Shown: positions 16,920 to 26,250, counted from the first letter of the stretch. The stretch: 64,000 nt of DNA from PSRF01 sp051000815 (GCA_051000815.1 JBPCNX010000098.1:96339-160338), one strand, 5' to 3'. Numbers and translations: made by a program. Notes: generated from the sequence alone by a model not told the origin.

Positions 16920-18086
16920 ATGAAATCGAGAGTTCTGAAAAGCGTGTCGGATTCGAGAGTTGCCTACTACCTTCTTGTTTCTGTGTGTTGCCTCCTTCCC
17001 ATCAGCCAAAGCGCTTGTCGACAGCCGATAAAACGATCCGCAAGAGTAGAAGTCATCAATGAACCACAGACTGCCGCAGGTGGAGTTACGCCGGCGCTGG
17101 AAACCAAATACTTTCGCGGTTCGATTGGCAGCACGCTTGGGCTGCAAGTGAAACTGATCCGCGATGGCGAAAAGCTGCTTGGCAGTTACTACTATCAGAA
17201 AATCGGTAAGAAAATTGATTTGCGCGGCAGTATCGATCAGTACAGCAATGTAGTCTTGGATGAGTTTGACGCATCGGGTAAACAGACCGGAACGTTTAAG
17301 GGGCTTTGGAGCACTGATGAAGACGGGCTGCTCAAGATTGCAGGCAATTGGACGCCTCCGAACGGTGGTCAACAGACTGCCTTTTCTCTTCATCAGGAGC
17401 CGATTGAGTTTACCGGGCCGGTGGAGATTGCTACCAAACAGATCAGGGAAAACAACAAGAAGCTGAAGTATGAGATTGGTGTTGAGTACCCGCAGATCAC
17501 CGGTTCTACAAATCCTGCTGTGGAGAAATTCAACCAGCAGGCGAAGGCCCATGTGACAAAAGAAGTAAGTGAGTTTCGCGCTGCAGTGGCCGAATCGGCA
17601 GCAGAAGAAATCGCAACCACATCAGGAAGCGACTTCGGGATCGGCTACACCGTCGCAATCGCGCGCGACGATCTGATCAGCGTCGAGTTTGACGCCGGCA
17701 GTTACTACCGCGGCGCGGCGCATCCTAATTCCTATTCGCGGGTAATCAACTTCGATCTGAAAAACGGGAAGCCCCTGCGGCTGGCTGATCTGTTCAAGCC
17801 TGGCGCCAGGTATCTACAAGTCATCGCCAACTACTGCATGAAGGATTTGAAAAAGCAGTCAAAGGCCAAAGACGACATGCTCGACGACACTTCAATCCAG
17901 GAGGGCGCCCGTCCGGTTCTGAAGAATTATCGAAGCTGGACGATTACAAAAAAAGGCCTGGGGGTAAATTTCGATTCGTATCAGGTAGGGCCTTATGTAG
18001 CCGGTCCGCAATTCGTCATGGTTCCCTATTCTGCGCTCAAAGACATCATCAAACCTGACGGGCCTGTGGCGCAATACGTTAAATAG
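16920..18086 (+). CDS. exported DUF4163/DUF3298 (RsiV-like) protein
   Basis: A 388-residue protein with a probable lipoprotein signal peptide (YYLLVSVCCLLPISQSACRQ; lipobox SQSAC). The first 130 mature residues form an unassigned beta-rich domain. Residues from about 180 match the DUF4163 then DUF3298 pair seen in anti-sigma factor RsiV and deacetylase PdaC, with YRGAAHPNSYSRVINFDLKNGKPLRLADLF as the DUF3298 core and a closing GPYVAGPQFVMVPYSALKDII. A role in binding or sensing envelope glycans or lysozyme is known for RsiV relatives but is not shown here. The signal-peptide DNA resembles the CAGAAGG tract just upstream. Confidence 0.8.
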   Translation: MKSRVLKSVSDSRVAYYLLVSVCCLLPISQSACRQPIKRSARVEVINEPQTAAGGVTPALETKYFRGSIGSTLGLQVKLIRDGEKLLGSYYYQKIGKKIDLRGSIDQYSNVVLDEFDASGKQTGTFKGLWSTDEDGLLKIAGNWTPPNGGQQTAFSLHQEPIEFTGPVEIATKQIRENNKKLKYEIGVEYPQITGSTNPAVEKFNQQAKAHVTKEVSEFRAAVAESAAEEIATTSGSDFGIGYTVAIARDDLISVEFDAGSYYRGAAHPNSYSRVINFDLKNGKPLRLADLFKPGARYLQVIANYCMKDLKKQSKAKDDMLDDTSIQEGARPVLKNYRSWTITKKGLGVNFDSYQVGPYVAGPQFVMVPYSALKDIIKPDGPVAQYVK

Positions 18087-18101
18087 AACCTCGAGTACTC
18101 A

Positions 18102-18320
18102 ATGAACCGCGGGATCGGCATACTCGTGATTGTCGGAGGCATTGGCCTTGTACTGGTCGGTTTCTTAATTTACTCCGGGGGCTTCAACTGGTTTGGACGG
18201 CTGCCTGGAGATATCAGGTACGAAGGTAAGCGAACACATATTTATGTGCCGATCGTCTCGATGTTGCTTGTCTCGTTTGTCTTAAGTTTGATCTTCTACT
18301 TGATCAGGAAGTTCTTTTAG
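18102..18320 (+). CDS. DUF2905 small membrane protein
   Basis: A 72-residue protein with two transmembrane helices separated by FNWFGRLPGDIRYEGKRTHIYVP, the hallmark of DUF2905. The function is unknown. It lies 15 bp after the DUF3298 gene on the same strand and is probably co-transcribed with it. Confidence 0.85.
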   Translation: MNRGIGILVIVGGIGLVLVGFLIYSGGFNWFGRLPGDIRYEGKRTHIYVPIVSMLLVSFVLSLIFYLIRKFF

Positions 18321-18339
18321 AGGAAGAACAATCTTTAAT

Positions 18340-18560
18340 TAGTCGCGTAGCGGACGAATGAATGTAGCCCAGCACTTCAGTGCTGGATCAGTGTGAAAAG
18401 AGAATCCAGTCCGCGGTAGCGGACGACTGATCTCATTACGAAGCCCGCGAGCCAGTTTACTAACTTCAGCCGTCCGCTAGCGGACTAGTTCCAGCAGCGA
18501 ACCTACTCCCAGCACTCAAAGTGCTGGGCTATTATCATTCGTCCGCTGCGCGGACTGTTT
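18340..18560. repeat. REP-like nested palindrome cluster
   Basis: The left arm, with AGCGGACGAATGAATGTAGC and a CCAGCAC(n)GTGCTGG stem, is mirrored at the right by another CCAGCAC(n)GTGCTGGGCTA and CATTCGTCCGCTGCGCGGAC. Between them are two further GTCCGC-type palindromes (18412 and 18470 regions). The same stems occur at 3771-3960. It lies between the converging DUF2905 and MFS genes. Confidence 0.8.
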
Positions 18561-18593
18561 GAGCCCAACCTCCGCGAAGCGTTGCCCTTTTCT

Positions 18594-19862
18594 TCACGCT
18601 GCCTCGACGAGGCCCGGCCCCGAGTAGTCCGCGGCATGCACGCGTGAAAAGTAAAGCGCCAAAACAAAAGCCAGAAACATAATTAGTGCACCAGTCCAGA
18701 ACGTGACCATGAGGGAATGATCGCTCATGTGGTGGGGAATTCCATCCGCGCCTTGATACTGAGTGTTGCTGTGTATTAGCAATGCTGCTATTGAGGGTCC
18801 AACAGCGCGAGCCAGACTTCCTACCGATTGCGTCACACCCAGGACACTGCCTTGTTCCGCGGGCCCCACACTCTTTGACGCCAAACTGGTTAGTGCCGGC
18901 GTCGAAAGCGAGTTCCCCAGCGAGAAGATTCCCCCGCCAATCAGCAATCCCACCAGACCGCCTGCTTGGGGCCCGACGAATGGAACGGCAAAAAGACTTC
19001 CGGCAAAGAGAAGTGCGCCGACAATCACGAGGCGCAATTCGCCGAAGCGTCTTACCAGTTTGCCTATTAGTCCGCCCTGAATGATTACGGCGATGACGCC
19101 CACATACGCGAAGAGGTAGCCGTTGTGGTGGGCATCATAACCGAAACGAAACATCGTGTAGAGCGAGAACGACGTTGTCATAATCGAAAACGCCACAATG
19201 AAGAGAAAGTAAATTACGAGCACGAAACCCAGGCGTGGTTGTTTGAGTGATCTGATTAACTGGGCGAATCCGCGTCCGCCCGCGGCGGAAACTCGTGCGG
19301 GATGATCGGGAGTCACCGTTTCCGGCAGAGTGAAATAGAGCAACAGCGCATTGGCAAAACATAATCCCGCCGCAAACAGAAAGGGGACATGAATGCCCCA
19401 GCGACTCAGGATGCCGCCAATAGCCGGACCGAATATGAAGCCGAGACCGAATGCCGCTCCGAGCAACCCCATGCCCTTGGCACGATCTTCTTTCGTGGTG
19501 ATGTCAGCGATGTAAGCTTGGGCCGTCGAAATGTTGCCGCCGGAGATGCCGTCGAGGATGCGTCCGAGAAACAGCATCCAGAGCGTGGTGGCGAAACCCA
19601 GAATCAGGAAACCAATTCCCGTGCCGATGATGGAGACGAGCAAGACTGGCCTTCTACCGTGTTTATCTGAGAGACGACCGAGGACCGGCGAGAAGATCAA
19701 CTGCATGACCGAATAAGACGCGAAGAGTAATCCCACCGTGCGAGGGGTACCATTAAACGTCGTGCCTTCGGCGTAGTAAGGGAGGACCGGAATAACGATG
19801 CCGAAGCCGAGCAGGTCGATAAAGACTGTAGTGAATATGACGACCAGTGGGGAGCGCTTCAT
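18594..19862 (-). CDS. MFS drug-efflux-type transporter (TetA-like)
   Basis: A 422-residue protein with twelve predicted membrane helices. The opening VVIFTTVFIDLLGFGIVIPVLPYY and the loop-2 motif GRLSDKHGRRPVLL place it with the DHA1 drug:H+ antiporters near TetA. An LDGISGGNISTAQAYIADIT segment matches the family's motif C region. The substrate is unknown and could be a drug or a metabolite. It stands alone; a tract of GAATCGTAAATAG-type repeats precedes its start. Confidence 0.85.
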   Translation of the reverse strand: MKRSPLVVIFTTVFIDLLGFGIVIPVLPYYAEGTTFNGTPRTVGLLFASYSVMQLIFSPVLGRLSDKHGRRPVLLVSIIGTGIGFLILGFATTLWMLFLGRILDGISGGNISTAQAYIADITTKEDRAKGMGLLGAAFGLGFIFGPAIGGILSRWGIHVPFLFAAGLCFANALLLYFTLPETVTPDHPARVSAAGGRGFAQLIRSLKQPRLGFVLVIYFLFIVAFSIMTTSFSLYTMFRFGYDAHHNGYLFAYVGVIAVIIQGGLIGKLVRRFGELRLVIVGALLFAGSLFAVPFVGPQAGGLVGLLIGGGIFSLGNSLSTPALTSLASKSVGPAEQGSVLGVTQSVGSLARAVGPSIAALLIHSNTQYQGADGIPHHMSDHSLMVTFWTGALIMFLAFVLALYFSRVHAADYSGPGLVEAA

Positions 19863-20047
19863 CGTGAGTCGTAAATAGTGAATCGTGAAATAGTGGATCG
19901 TGGAATCCTGAATCCTAAATAGTGAATCGTAAATAGGTGTCGAGCTATTTCTGGTGAAAACCCTTATCGAATCGATTTGCTACTCACGATTCTCCAATTC
20001 TCGATTTCACGATTTACGATTCACGAAGTCACGACTTACGATTCACG
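19863..20047. repeat. low-complexity inverted tract (GTGAATCGTAAATAG type)
   Basis: Five degenerate units of GTGAATCGTAAATA on the left (19864-19937) are answered by CGATTTACGATTCACGA-type units (19982-20048) on the right. The region separates two genes on the minus strand. The outermost layer of the 14358 element uses the same unit. Confidence 0.8.
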
Positions 20048-20049
20048 AG

Positions 20050-20487
20050 TTAGCGTTTACGACCGCTCGACAGCGCCAGATCGATGGAAGCGATCCCACC
20101 GCCCGATATTAAAAGCGCCAGCGACATCGCGAAAAGCGCGAGCGGATATTCAATCCCACTCTTGGAAGCAAAGAATGCGGGCCAGTGCACGCCCAGGACT
20201 GCGACCCCCATTGTGCAGGCGAGAAAGAAGGCGGCGACTCGTGTGAGCAAGCCGAAGAAAAGCAGAACGCCGCCGATTAACTCCGAGAGTGCAGCCGCGC
20301 CCATCCAGAGCCACGACGGCCTCATAAAAGAATAAGGAGCGGAAGCGGAGATGAACCTGGAAAATCCGGGACCTTCCCAGCTGCCTAACACTTTTTGCGC
20401 TCCGTGGGCGACAAATATCGCCGCCAACGTCAAACGCAGCGGCAATGTAATCCATAAAGGTGAAGTGGCAATGATTCTACGAAACAT
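20050..20487 (-). CDS. DoxX family membrane protein
   Basis: A 145-residue protein with four membrane helices and DoxX-family features: LRLTLAAIFVAHGAQKVLGSW near the N-terminus, WMGAAALSELIGGVLLFFGLLTR in the middle, and EYPLALFAMSLALLISGGG late. DoxX-like proteins are associated with thiosulfate:quinone oxidation in archaea and with redox or envelope stress in bacteria; the role here is undefined. It is on the minus strand, divergent from the M61 peptidase. Confidence 0.85.
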   Translation of the reverse strand: MFRRIIATSPLWITLPLRLTLAAIFVAHGAQKVLGSWEGPGFSRFISASAPYSFMRPSWLWMGAAALSELIGGVLLFFGLLTRVAAFFLACTMGVAVLGVHWPAFFASKSGIEYPLALFAMSLALLISGGGIASIDLALSSGRKR

Positions 20488-20526
20488 TTAAGACGACCTC
20501 GATTAGTTGTTTTGGGTTGGCACATA

Positions 20527-20602
20527 GTAAGGCAGCGAACAGCAGACAGCAAACAGCAGACAGCAGACAGCAGGCAGCAGGCAGCAGACAGCAGACAGCA
20601 CC
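20527..20602. repeat. CAGCAGACAGCAGG short tandem tract
   Basis: Eight or more head-to-tail copies of the heptamer (A/G)CAGCAG-type unit. Unlike the other tracts, no reverse-complement arm follows. A GC-rich half palindrome (GGCGGGGACAGGGTCCACC) follows at about 20638. Length polymorphism would be expected. Confidence 0.7.
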
Positions 20603-20755
20603 TGCTCGCGGCATTAATGAATGGCTTTCAAGCTTGAGGCGGGGACAGGGTCCACCTTCCTAACCTGCAAATTCCCTCGGGGTTCGTAGTAACATACAAT
20701 TTCTCCCGCAGTATCCGTTCACGCGCAACATCCGATAGAGAAGGGGCAAAGGATT

Positions 20756-22612
20756 ATGCTTCGAGGAAGTTTCCCTGCTTTTCGACTAGCTCTAATTATT
20801 CTTGTCTGTGCGCTGCCGATCGGCGCACAACAAGCTGGCTCGCGTGGGCCCGTGCCCGAGATAGCGTTCACTGTCTCCATGCCTAAGCCGCACACTCATA
20901 TGCTTGAAGTTGAAATTCGAGTGAAGCGCGCAGCGCCGGCGCCCGCGGAAGAGTTTCTCGTCATGCCAGTCTGGACCCCGGGCTCTTACATGGTTCGGGA
21001 ATTTGCGCGACATGTTCAGAATTTTGCGGCCCAGGATTCAACGGGACGGGCCCTGCAGTGGGAGAAAACCAATAAGAACACGTGGCGCGTGGTGACTCAG
21101 AATGCTCGCGAATGGCAAGCGAGCTACCGCGTTTATGCGAACGAACTCTCAGTACGTACCAATCAACTCAATTCGGATCATGCCTTTTGGAACAATGCCG
21201 CGCTGCTCATGTACCTGGATGGTTTTTTGCAAGCGCCTTCAACCTTGCGCGTGCAGGCGCCGCAACCCTGGAAGATAGCCACCGGTCTGCCGGCGGCGGG
21301 CAGGAACACCTTTCGCGCCGAGAATTTCGACATGCTCTACGACTCGCCGGTTGAGGTAAGCAACTTCCGAACGATCTCCTTTGACGTTAAGGGAGTGCCT
21401 CACCGGATCGTCATCGATGGTGAAGGTAACTACGACGCCGAGAGACTCAGACGCGATGTGCAAAAGATTGTCGCAGCTTCCGTTGAATTGATGGGCGGTG
21501 AAATTCCTTATCGCGACTACACGTTCATTCTTCATCTCAGAGCGAATACAGGAGGCGGACTCGAACATCTAAACTCGACGGCACTCGGTTTTCGCCGTTT
21601 CGGTTTCAAACCGGAGAGCAGCTATCGTGGTTTTCTATCGCTTGTGGCTCACGAATTTTTCCATGTCTGGAATGTTAAGCGTATCCGGCCGGACGCGCTC
21701 GGACCATTCGATTACACGAAAGAAAACTACACGAAACTGCTCTGGGTAGCCGAAGGCATTACCAGTTACTACGAAAGCATCATTCTGCGACGCGCGGGAT
21801 TGATCACTGAAAAAGAGCATCTCGCGGCGGTGGCCGGGGCTTTTCAGTCTCTTCAGAAGATACCCGGGCGCATGGTTATGACCGTGGAAGAGGCAAGCTT
21901 TGATAGCTGGATAAAGTTTTACCGTCAGGACGAAAATGCTGTGAACTCGCAAGTCGACTATTACGATAAGGGAGCAATTCTGGGATTGCTGCTCGATCTG
22001 GAAATCCGCAAGCTGAGTAAGAATTCGAAATCTCTCGACGACGTGATGCGCCATCTCTATACCGAGTTCTTTAAACAGAATCGTAACTACACGCCTGCCG
22101 ATTTCCAGCGAATAAGCGAACAGATGGGCGGCGCAGGTATGGATGAGTTTTTCTCGCGCTACGTGCGCGGCCGTGATGAGCTTGATTACAACCGTGGGTT
22201 AAGCGTTGCAGGACTGCAGCTGGATACGAGCGAGGCTGTGGAATTGGCCAAAGCGCAGGAGAAAGCCTATCTCGGAGCGGATCTCAACCAGGAAGCCGAT
22301 CGGTTGATGGTCACCCGAGTCTATGCGGGCTCGCCCGCTTATGAACAAGGTTTGAACTCGGGCGATCAAATCGTCGCCTTAGACAACATGCGGGTCACCA
22401 AAGACTTCTTTGACGCACGACTGGCTGAGAAGCGATCTGGCCAACTCGCTATTCTGACAATTTTTCGTTTCGACGATCTCAGTTCATTACCGATCAAGCT
22501 GGGTTCGTCCAGCGATGCGATTTATCGCATCGTAGCTGTGACTAATCCCACTGGTGAACAGCAGCGGGTTTATCAATCATGGTTGAGCGCGCCACTCGTT
22601 CCTTCGAAGTAG
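20756..22612 (+). CDS. M61 family zinc aminopeptidase with PDZ domain
   Basis: A 618-residue exported peptidase. After a signal peptide (LALIILVCALPIGAQQ) comes the M61 N-terminal beta domain. The catalytic domain has HEFFHVWNVKRIRP (HExxH zinc motif, near residue 299) and a downstream GITSYYES glutamate. A C-terminal PDZ domain occupies about residues 515-590 (GSPAYEQGLNSGDQIVALDNM). M61 enzymes such as glycyl aminopeptidase cleave N-terminal Gly or Ala and are frequent in Acidobacteriota. It is likely periplasmic and monocistronic. Confidence 0.92.
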   Translation: MLRGSFPAFRLALIILVCALPIGAQQAGSRGPVPEIAFTVSMPKPHTHMLEVEIRVKRAAPAPAEEFLVMPVWTPGSYMVREFARHVQNFAAQDSTGRALQWEKTNKNTWRVVTQNAREWQASYRVYANELSVRTNQLNSDHAFWNNAALLMYLDGFLQAPSTLRVQAPQPWKIATGLPAAGRNTFRAENFDMLYDSPVEVSNFRTISFDVKGVPHRIVIDGEGNYDAERLRRDVQKIVAASVELMGGEIPYRDYTFILHLRANTGGGLEHLNSTALGFRRFGFKPESSYRGFLSLVAHEFFHVWNVKRIRPDALGPFDYTKENYTKLLWVAEGITSYYESIILRRAGLITEKEHLAAVAGAFQSLQKIPGRMVMTVEEASFDSWIKFYRQDENAVNSQVDYYDKGAILGLLLDLEIRKLSKNSKSLDDVMRHLYTEFFKQNRNYTPADFQRISEQMGGAGMDEFFSRYVRGRDELDYNRGLSVAGLQLDTSEAVELAKAQEKAYLGADLNQEADRLMVTRVYAGSPAYEQGLNSGDQIVALDNMRVTKDFFDARLAEKRSGQLAILTIFRFDDLSSLPIKLGSSSDAIYRIVAVTNPTGEQQRVYQSWLSAPLVPSK

Positions 22613-22808
22613 GGTTGGCATGGCTGAGCCTGAGACAACTTACCTACCGATAAAATCGGTGGGTTATTTTCAGGCGTCCGCTTGCGCGGACTCAAAATTG
22701 ACTTTTTGTGAAAAGTTCCGAGGGAGTGCCGCTTTCAGGTTTCCGATTGACGATTTACGGTTTACCCTTCACGATTCAATTGCTGACAATCGCAGTTGGC
22801 AATCTACA

Positions 22809-23594
22809 ATGACAACCCCCGATCCTTATCAACACATCAAATTCAATGTCGACGATCGCGTCGCTCGAGTTAGCTTTGCGCGACCGCCGCTGAATATCTT
22901 TAACATTGCAATGATGCGCGAGATTGGCGCCGCTCTCGCGTCGTTGACCCAACAGCGTAATATCGTAGCCATTGTCTTCGCGGCCGAGAAGGATTGCCGG
23001 GCGTTCAGCGCGGGAGTGGCGGTTGAAGAACATGTCCCTGACACGGTCTATCAAATGCTCGATTCGTTTCATGGCATTTTTCGTCAACTCGAACAACTTG
23101 GACGACCAACAATTGCGGTGGTCGCGGGCTCCGCGTTGGGCGGGGGCTGTGAGCTGGTAGCCGCTTGCGACATTGTGATCGCTGATGAGCGGGCGCGCTT
23201 TGGCCAGCCGGAGATCAAGCTCGGAGTATTTCCTCCAGTTGCCGCGTTGCTGCTGCCGCGAATTATTGGCGATAAACGCGCTCGCGAACTGATCCTTACC
23301 GGTGAATTGATTGATGCCGCTGAGGCGGCACGTATGGGGCTGGTCAACCATCTCGTTCCCAGCAGCCAACTGGAAAAGAAAGTTAATGAAGTGCTTGCCA
23401 AGCTCCGCGAGCTTTCGGCCACTGCGTTGGAAATGACTCGGAGAGCGCTGGATCTGGGTCGGGGTCGTACGATCGAGGCAGCCCTCAAGGAAATCGAGGA
23501 CTTCTATCTTCACGAATTAATGAAGACAAGTGACGCCGAGGAAGGTATCAACGCGTTTATGAAGAAAAGGAAACCGTCATGGCGGAATCGTTAG
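22809..23594 (+). CDS. enoyl-CoA hydratase/isomerase family protein
   Basis: A 261-residue crotonase-fold protein. The oxyanion-hole segments are AFSAGVAVEEH and AGSALGGGCELVAACDIVIADERARFGQPEIKLG. The opening YQHIKFNVDDRVARVSFARPPLNIFNI and GVFPPVAALLLPRIIG resemble enzymes annotated as cyclohexa-1,5-diene-carbonyl-CoA hydratases, but simple enoyl-CoA hydratase activity is equally possible. The frame is open from 22620, but ATG 22809 gives the standard N-terminus, and the extra 63 codons cover a GTCCGC-type palindrome (22674) and other repeat DNA. Confidence 0.85.
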   Translation: MTTPDPYQHIKFNVDDRVARVSFARPPLNIFNIAMMREIGAALASLTQQRNIVAIVFAAEKDCRAFSAGVAVEEHVPDTVYQMLDSFHGIFRQLEQLGRPTIAVVAGSALGGGCELVAACDIVIADERARFGQPEIKLGVFPPVAALLLPRIIGDKRARELILTGELIDAAEAARMGLVNHLVPSSQLEKKVNEVLAKLRELSATALEMTRRALDLGRGRTIEAALKEIEDFYLHELMKTSDAEEGINAFMKKRKPSWRNR

Positions 23595-23596
23595 CC

Positions 23597-23830
23597 GGCG
23601 GCGGCGCGGGGACACGGAGACGCGGAGACGCGGAGATGGGGAGATGGGGAGACAGGAGACGCGGGGACGCGGAGAGATAGGGACGGAGTCGCGATGACAA
23701 ACCGAGACACTCAGGTAAGTTTTAGCTCTCAATCCCCCCGTCTTCTCATCTCCCTGTCTCCCCATCTCCCCGCCCCCCGTCCCCGCTTCTCCACGTCCCC
23801 CTGTCCCCGCGTCCCCACGTCTCTATTCTT
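23597..23830. repeat. low-complexity inverted tract (GGAGACGCGGAGA type)
   Basis: About 90 bp of GGGGAGACGCGGAGA units is followed, 50 bp later, by about 95 bp of TCTCCGCGTCCCC-like reverse-complement units, predicting a long GC-rich hairpin. The right arm overlaps the first codons of the following gene. A sister tract occurs at 24693-24893 at the other end of that gene. Confidence 0.85.
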
Positions 23831-24692
23831 AGTTCTCACGTTGCTTGCAGGCAGCGTCAACGCGAGTGCTCAGGCCAAGCGGCCGCAAAAAAGGACCTCA
23901 CAGTCCAGTCACGCGCGCGAAGTCATGACTCCCGAAGCGCGTGAGATGGTGGAACGCGCGATTGAGGTCGCCTGCACCGAGCGCAAGCGAGATCCCAAAG
24001 GCAGTGTTCCCATCGATGATATGCAGGGACGCCTCTCGCTGCCGGTGCAAAGCGTGGAAGCTGTTGCCGGAGCCGAACGGGCCCAACGACTCTTACCAGT
24101 TGCCAAGACCCTCGTGATCCAGTCTCTCAACCAGCTGGCGACGGAATACAAATTCTCCTCAACAAGCTCGCGGTCAAATCTGCAACAGGCTATCCGCCGC
24201 ATCCGCATGGTAAGAAGAATCAAGCCGGATATGGAGTCGCGCGACAATGCATCCGTGTTACTCAGAAACCCGGTGACCATCACCTTCGGCACGATATTTC
24301 TTGCCGGCTTACCTTCGGACGAAGGAATGATTAGCGTGTTGAGCCATGAGTTGGTACACATTGCGGATGGCGACAATGCCAGTTTGCGAATTCTTTACCG
24401 GGCGATTGGCAATCGGGCCTCAGGCTTAACCGGCTTGAGTATTAGCGGTCAAAAAGCGGAGGAACTAACCTGCGACCTGATAGGCGCAGTCGCGGCCCGA
24501 GGGTTTGTCGCAGACTCGCCGGGTTATGATCCACTCGCCAGAAGACTCTCTCGCGCTGTAGCACATAACTGCGTCGCTGAAGACGAGGGCGACGAAGATC
24601 ATCTCTCACCGCGAAATACGATTCGCGCCCTGCTGTCCTTGAATCCCACACTGACTCGCGAACTCGTCTACGGACGTGAGATCAGAAGATAG
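23694..24692 (+). CDS. exported zinc metallopeptidase (HELVH), start in a repeat
   Basis: A protein of up to 332 residues with a gluzincin-like core: VLSHELVHIADGD near residue 220 (HExxH) and QKAEELTCDLIGAVAARG about 45 residues later, where the Glu would be the third zinc ligand, as in M48-type peptidases. The ATG at 23694 makes residues 10-45 Ser/Pro/Arg-rich, because they are translated from the right arm of a low-complexity repeat. These residues run directly into a signal-peptide-like hydrophobic stretch (SLFLVLTLLAGSVNASAQA). No later ATG lies before the signal peptide, so the repeat may have supplied the start. The substrate is unknown. Confidence 0.7.
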   Translation: MTNRDTQVSFSSQSPRLLISLSPHLPAPRPRFSTSPCPRVPTSLFLVLTLLAGSVNASAQAKRPQKRTSQSSHAREVMTPEAREMVERAIEVACTERKRDPKGSVPIDDMQGRLSLPVQSVEAVAGAERAQRLLPVAKTLVIQSLNQLATEYKFSSTSSRSNLQQAIRRIRMVRRIKPDMESRDNASVLLRNPVTITFGTIFLAGLPSDEGMISVLSHELVHIADGDNASLRILYRAIGNRASGLTGLSISGQKAEELTCDLIGAVAARGFVADSPGYDPLARRLSRAVAHNCVAEDEGDEDHLSPRNTIRALLSLNPTLTRELVYGREIRR

Positions 24693-24893
24693 AAGCGCAG
24701 AGGCGGGGAGACGGGGAGAGGGACGCGGAGACACGGAGACGCGGAGAGGGGGAGATGAGGAGTTTCAAAATCATCGGAGTTGTTAAAGGCTCCATCTCCA
24801 TGACACCTCTCCCTGTCTCCCGATTTCCGCGTCTCCCCATCCCTCGTCACCCCGTCCCCGTGTCTCCCCATCCCCTCGTCTCCCGGTCGCACC
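24693..24893. repeat. low-complexity inverted tract (GGGGAGA / TCTCCCC type)
   Basis: Left arm units such as GGCGGGGAGACGGGGAGAG (24700-24760) are matched by CTCCCTGTCTCCCGATTTCC-type units (24808-24885). The tract closes the zinc-peptidase gene in the same way that the 23597 tract opens it. No gene is supported between 24693 and 24993. Confidence 0.8.
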
Positions 24894-24993
24894 AAAGCAC
24901 CTCATTGACACCCTGCAGCGGCCTACCTATCATCCGCGTGTTTCCAGGCTTTCATGATCTTTCCCCGATGAGTTTGACAAGTGTGACAGCAGA

Positions 24994-26250
24994 ATGAAGA
25001 GCCTCAAGAGAGACGAGCAGCCGTTCCGCTCAGTTCACCGGTTGTTCAGAGGTCCCGGCATCCACCGAGTAAGAACCACGTTCACATTTTCGTTTACAGT
25101 TTTGTGTCTGCTTACCGCCGTCGGGTGCCAGACAATCATGGACCGCCAGGATGTGCGTCCGCTCGTCTTGCGCGACGTACCTGCCCAGCGACTCGCATTT
25201 CGTTTCGAACCAGACATCGGTACGCCGGCCGAGCTCAAGCTGGACGAGCCGGATGAAAAGCTGGCGGCGATTCAAACTGATTTCAGCACCCGGCGCCCGG
25301 ATGATGCGTTGTTGCGCACGGTGCCCTCGCCTGACGGACAGCGGGCCCTGGCGTTGTATGGGACTGAAGCGGAACCCAGCCCGGCTTTTCGCATAGATCT
25401 CTACGCGACCGACGGCAGGTTTTTGCGGAACCTCACACCGCCGGATCTCTCGTGCGTCTTTCCCGAAACCGTGTCCTGGTCGTCCGACGGAAATCTAATC
25501 GCTTTCATCGCGCATAAAAGTGTTAAGCCTTCCCCGACCCCAACTCCTCCCACCGGGGTTGCCATGCCTGAGGTGACTCCTGACCCGGCCCAACCGGCAC
25601 CGACGGTTGCTCCGGCATTCGCTCCAGTGGCCACGTTCAGCACCGAACAGATCTATGTTTGTAACCGCGATGGTTACAATCTGAAGCCCTTAACGGCGCG
25701 CGAGGGTTTGATCTACTTTTACTATTCCTGGGCGCCGGACAATCACGCACTCGTCGCTCTTGCATGCCGGGAAACGGAGTGGAACGCGCGCGAGAAGGCT
25801 TACAAGCTGCCGGCTGGAAGGGCTCGTCTCATCTCACTCGATGGGCAGGAGCGTCTGCTTGATGATGAGCTAACCGAATGTCTGCCCGTGTGGTCGCCTG
25901 ACTCTGCAAAGGTGGCGGCAGGATTCGACGCTGCCGTGGGGATCTTTGACGCTGCGACTAACAAGCCCACACAGGCTCGCATTCATTTGCGCGACGCGCT
26001 GATCGCTTCCTCGCTTGCTTATGAAAAAACGACAAGCAAGAAAGACAACAATGACAAGGAAAGTGGATCCGGCGCGCAACAAAGTGGCCCGCCGCCATCA
26101 TTTAATCCCATTGTGAGAATGGACTGGCCCTCACCGGAAAAGCTCTACATGCAAACCGCTTACATCCGCGTGTATCCCAATGAGTCCATCAATACCTTCC
26201 AGCGTTGGCACCGCCTGATCCTCAGCCCACAGGCCGCGGTGTTGAAATAG
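24994..26250 (+). CDS. lipoprotein with TolB/WD40-like beta-propeller
   Basis: A 418-residue protein. A long N-terminal segment leads to FSFTVLCLLTAVGCQT, a lipobox-like signal (TAVGC) suggesting outer-membrane anchoring. The rest contains propeller-type blades with WSSDGNLIAFIAHK, WAPDNHALVALAC and VWSPDSAKVAAGFD. An acidic/proline linker with PTPTPP and ATFST sits near residues 180-215. No catalytic residues are apparent; a binding or scaffold role is possible. The last codons overlap the long open frame of the following gene. Confidence 0.7.
   Translation: MKSLKRDEQPFRSVHRLFRGPGIHRVRTTFTFSFTVLCLLTAVGCQTIMDRQDVRPLVLRDVPAQRLAFRFEPDIGTPAELKLDEPDEKLAAIQTDFSTRRPDDALLRTVPSPDGQRALALYGTEAEPSPAFRIDLYATDGRFLRNLTPPDLSCVFPETVSWSSDGNLIAFIAHKSVKPSPTPTPPTGVAMPEVTPDPAQPAPTVAPAFAPVATFSTEQIYVCNRDGYNLKPLTAREGLIYFYYSWAPDNHALVALACRETEWNAREKAYKLPAGRARLISLDGQERLLDDELTECLPVWSPDSAKVAAGFDAAVGIFDAATNKPTQARIHLRDALIASSLAYEKTTSKKDNNDKESGSGAQQSGPPPSFNPIVRMDWPSPEKLYMQTAYIRVYPNESINTFQRWHRLILSPQAAVLK

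Noticed and set aside
20527..20602. CAGCAGACAGC repeats as a CRISPR or att array
   Set aside because: The units are seven bases long and contiguous, so this is a simple tandem repeat.
22620..22808. N-terminal extension of the enoyl-CoA hydratase frame
   Set aside because: It translates repeat DNA; the family start is at 22809.
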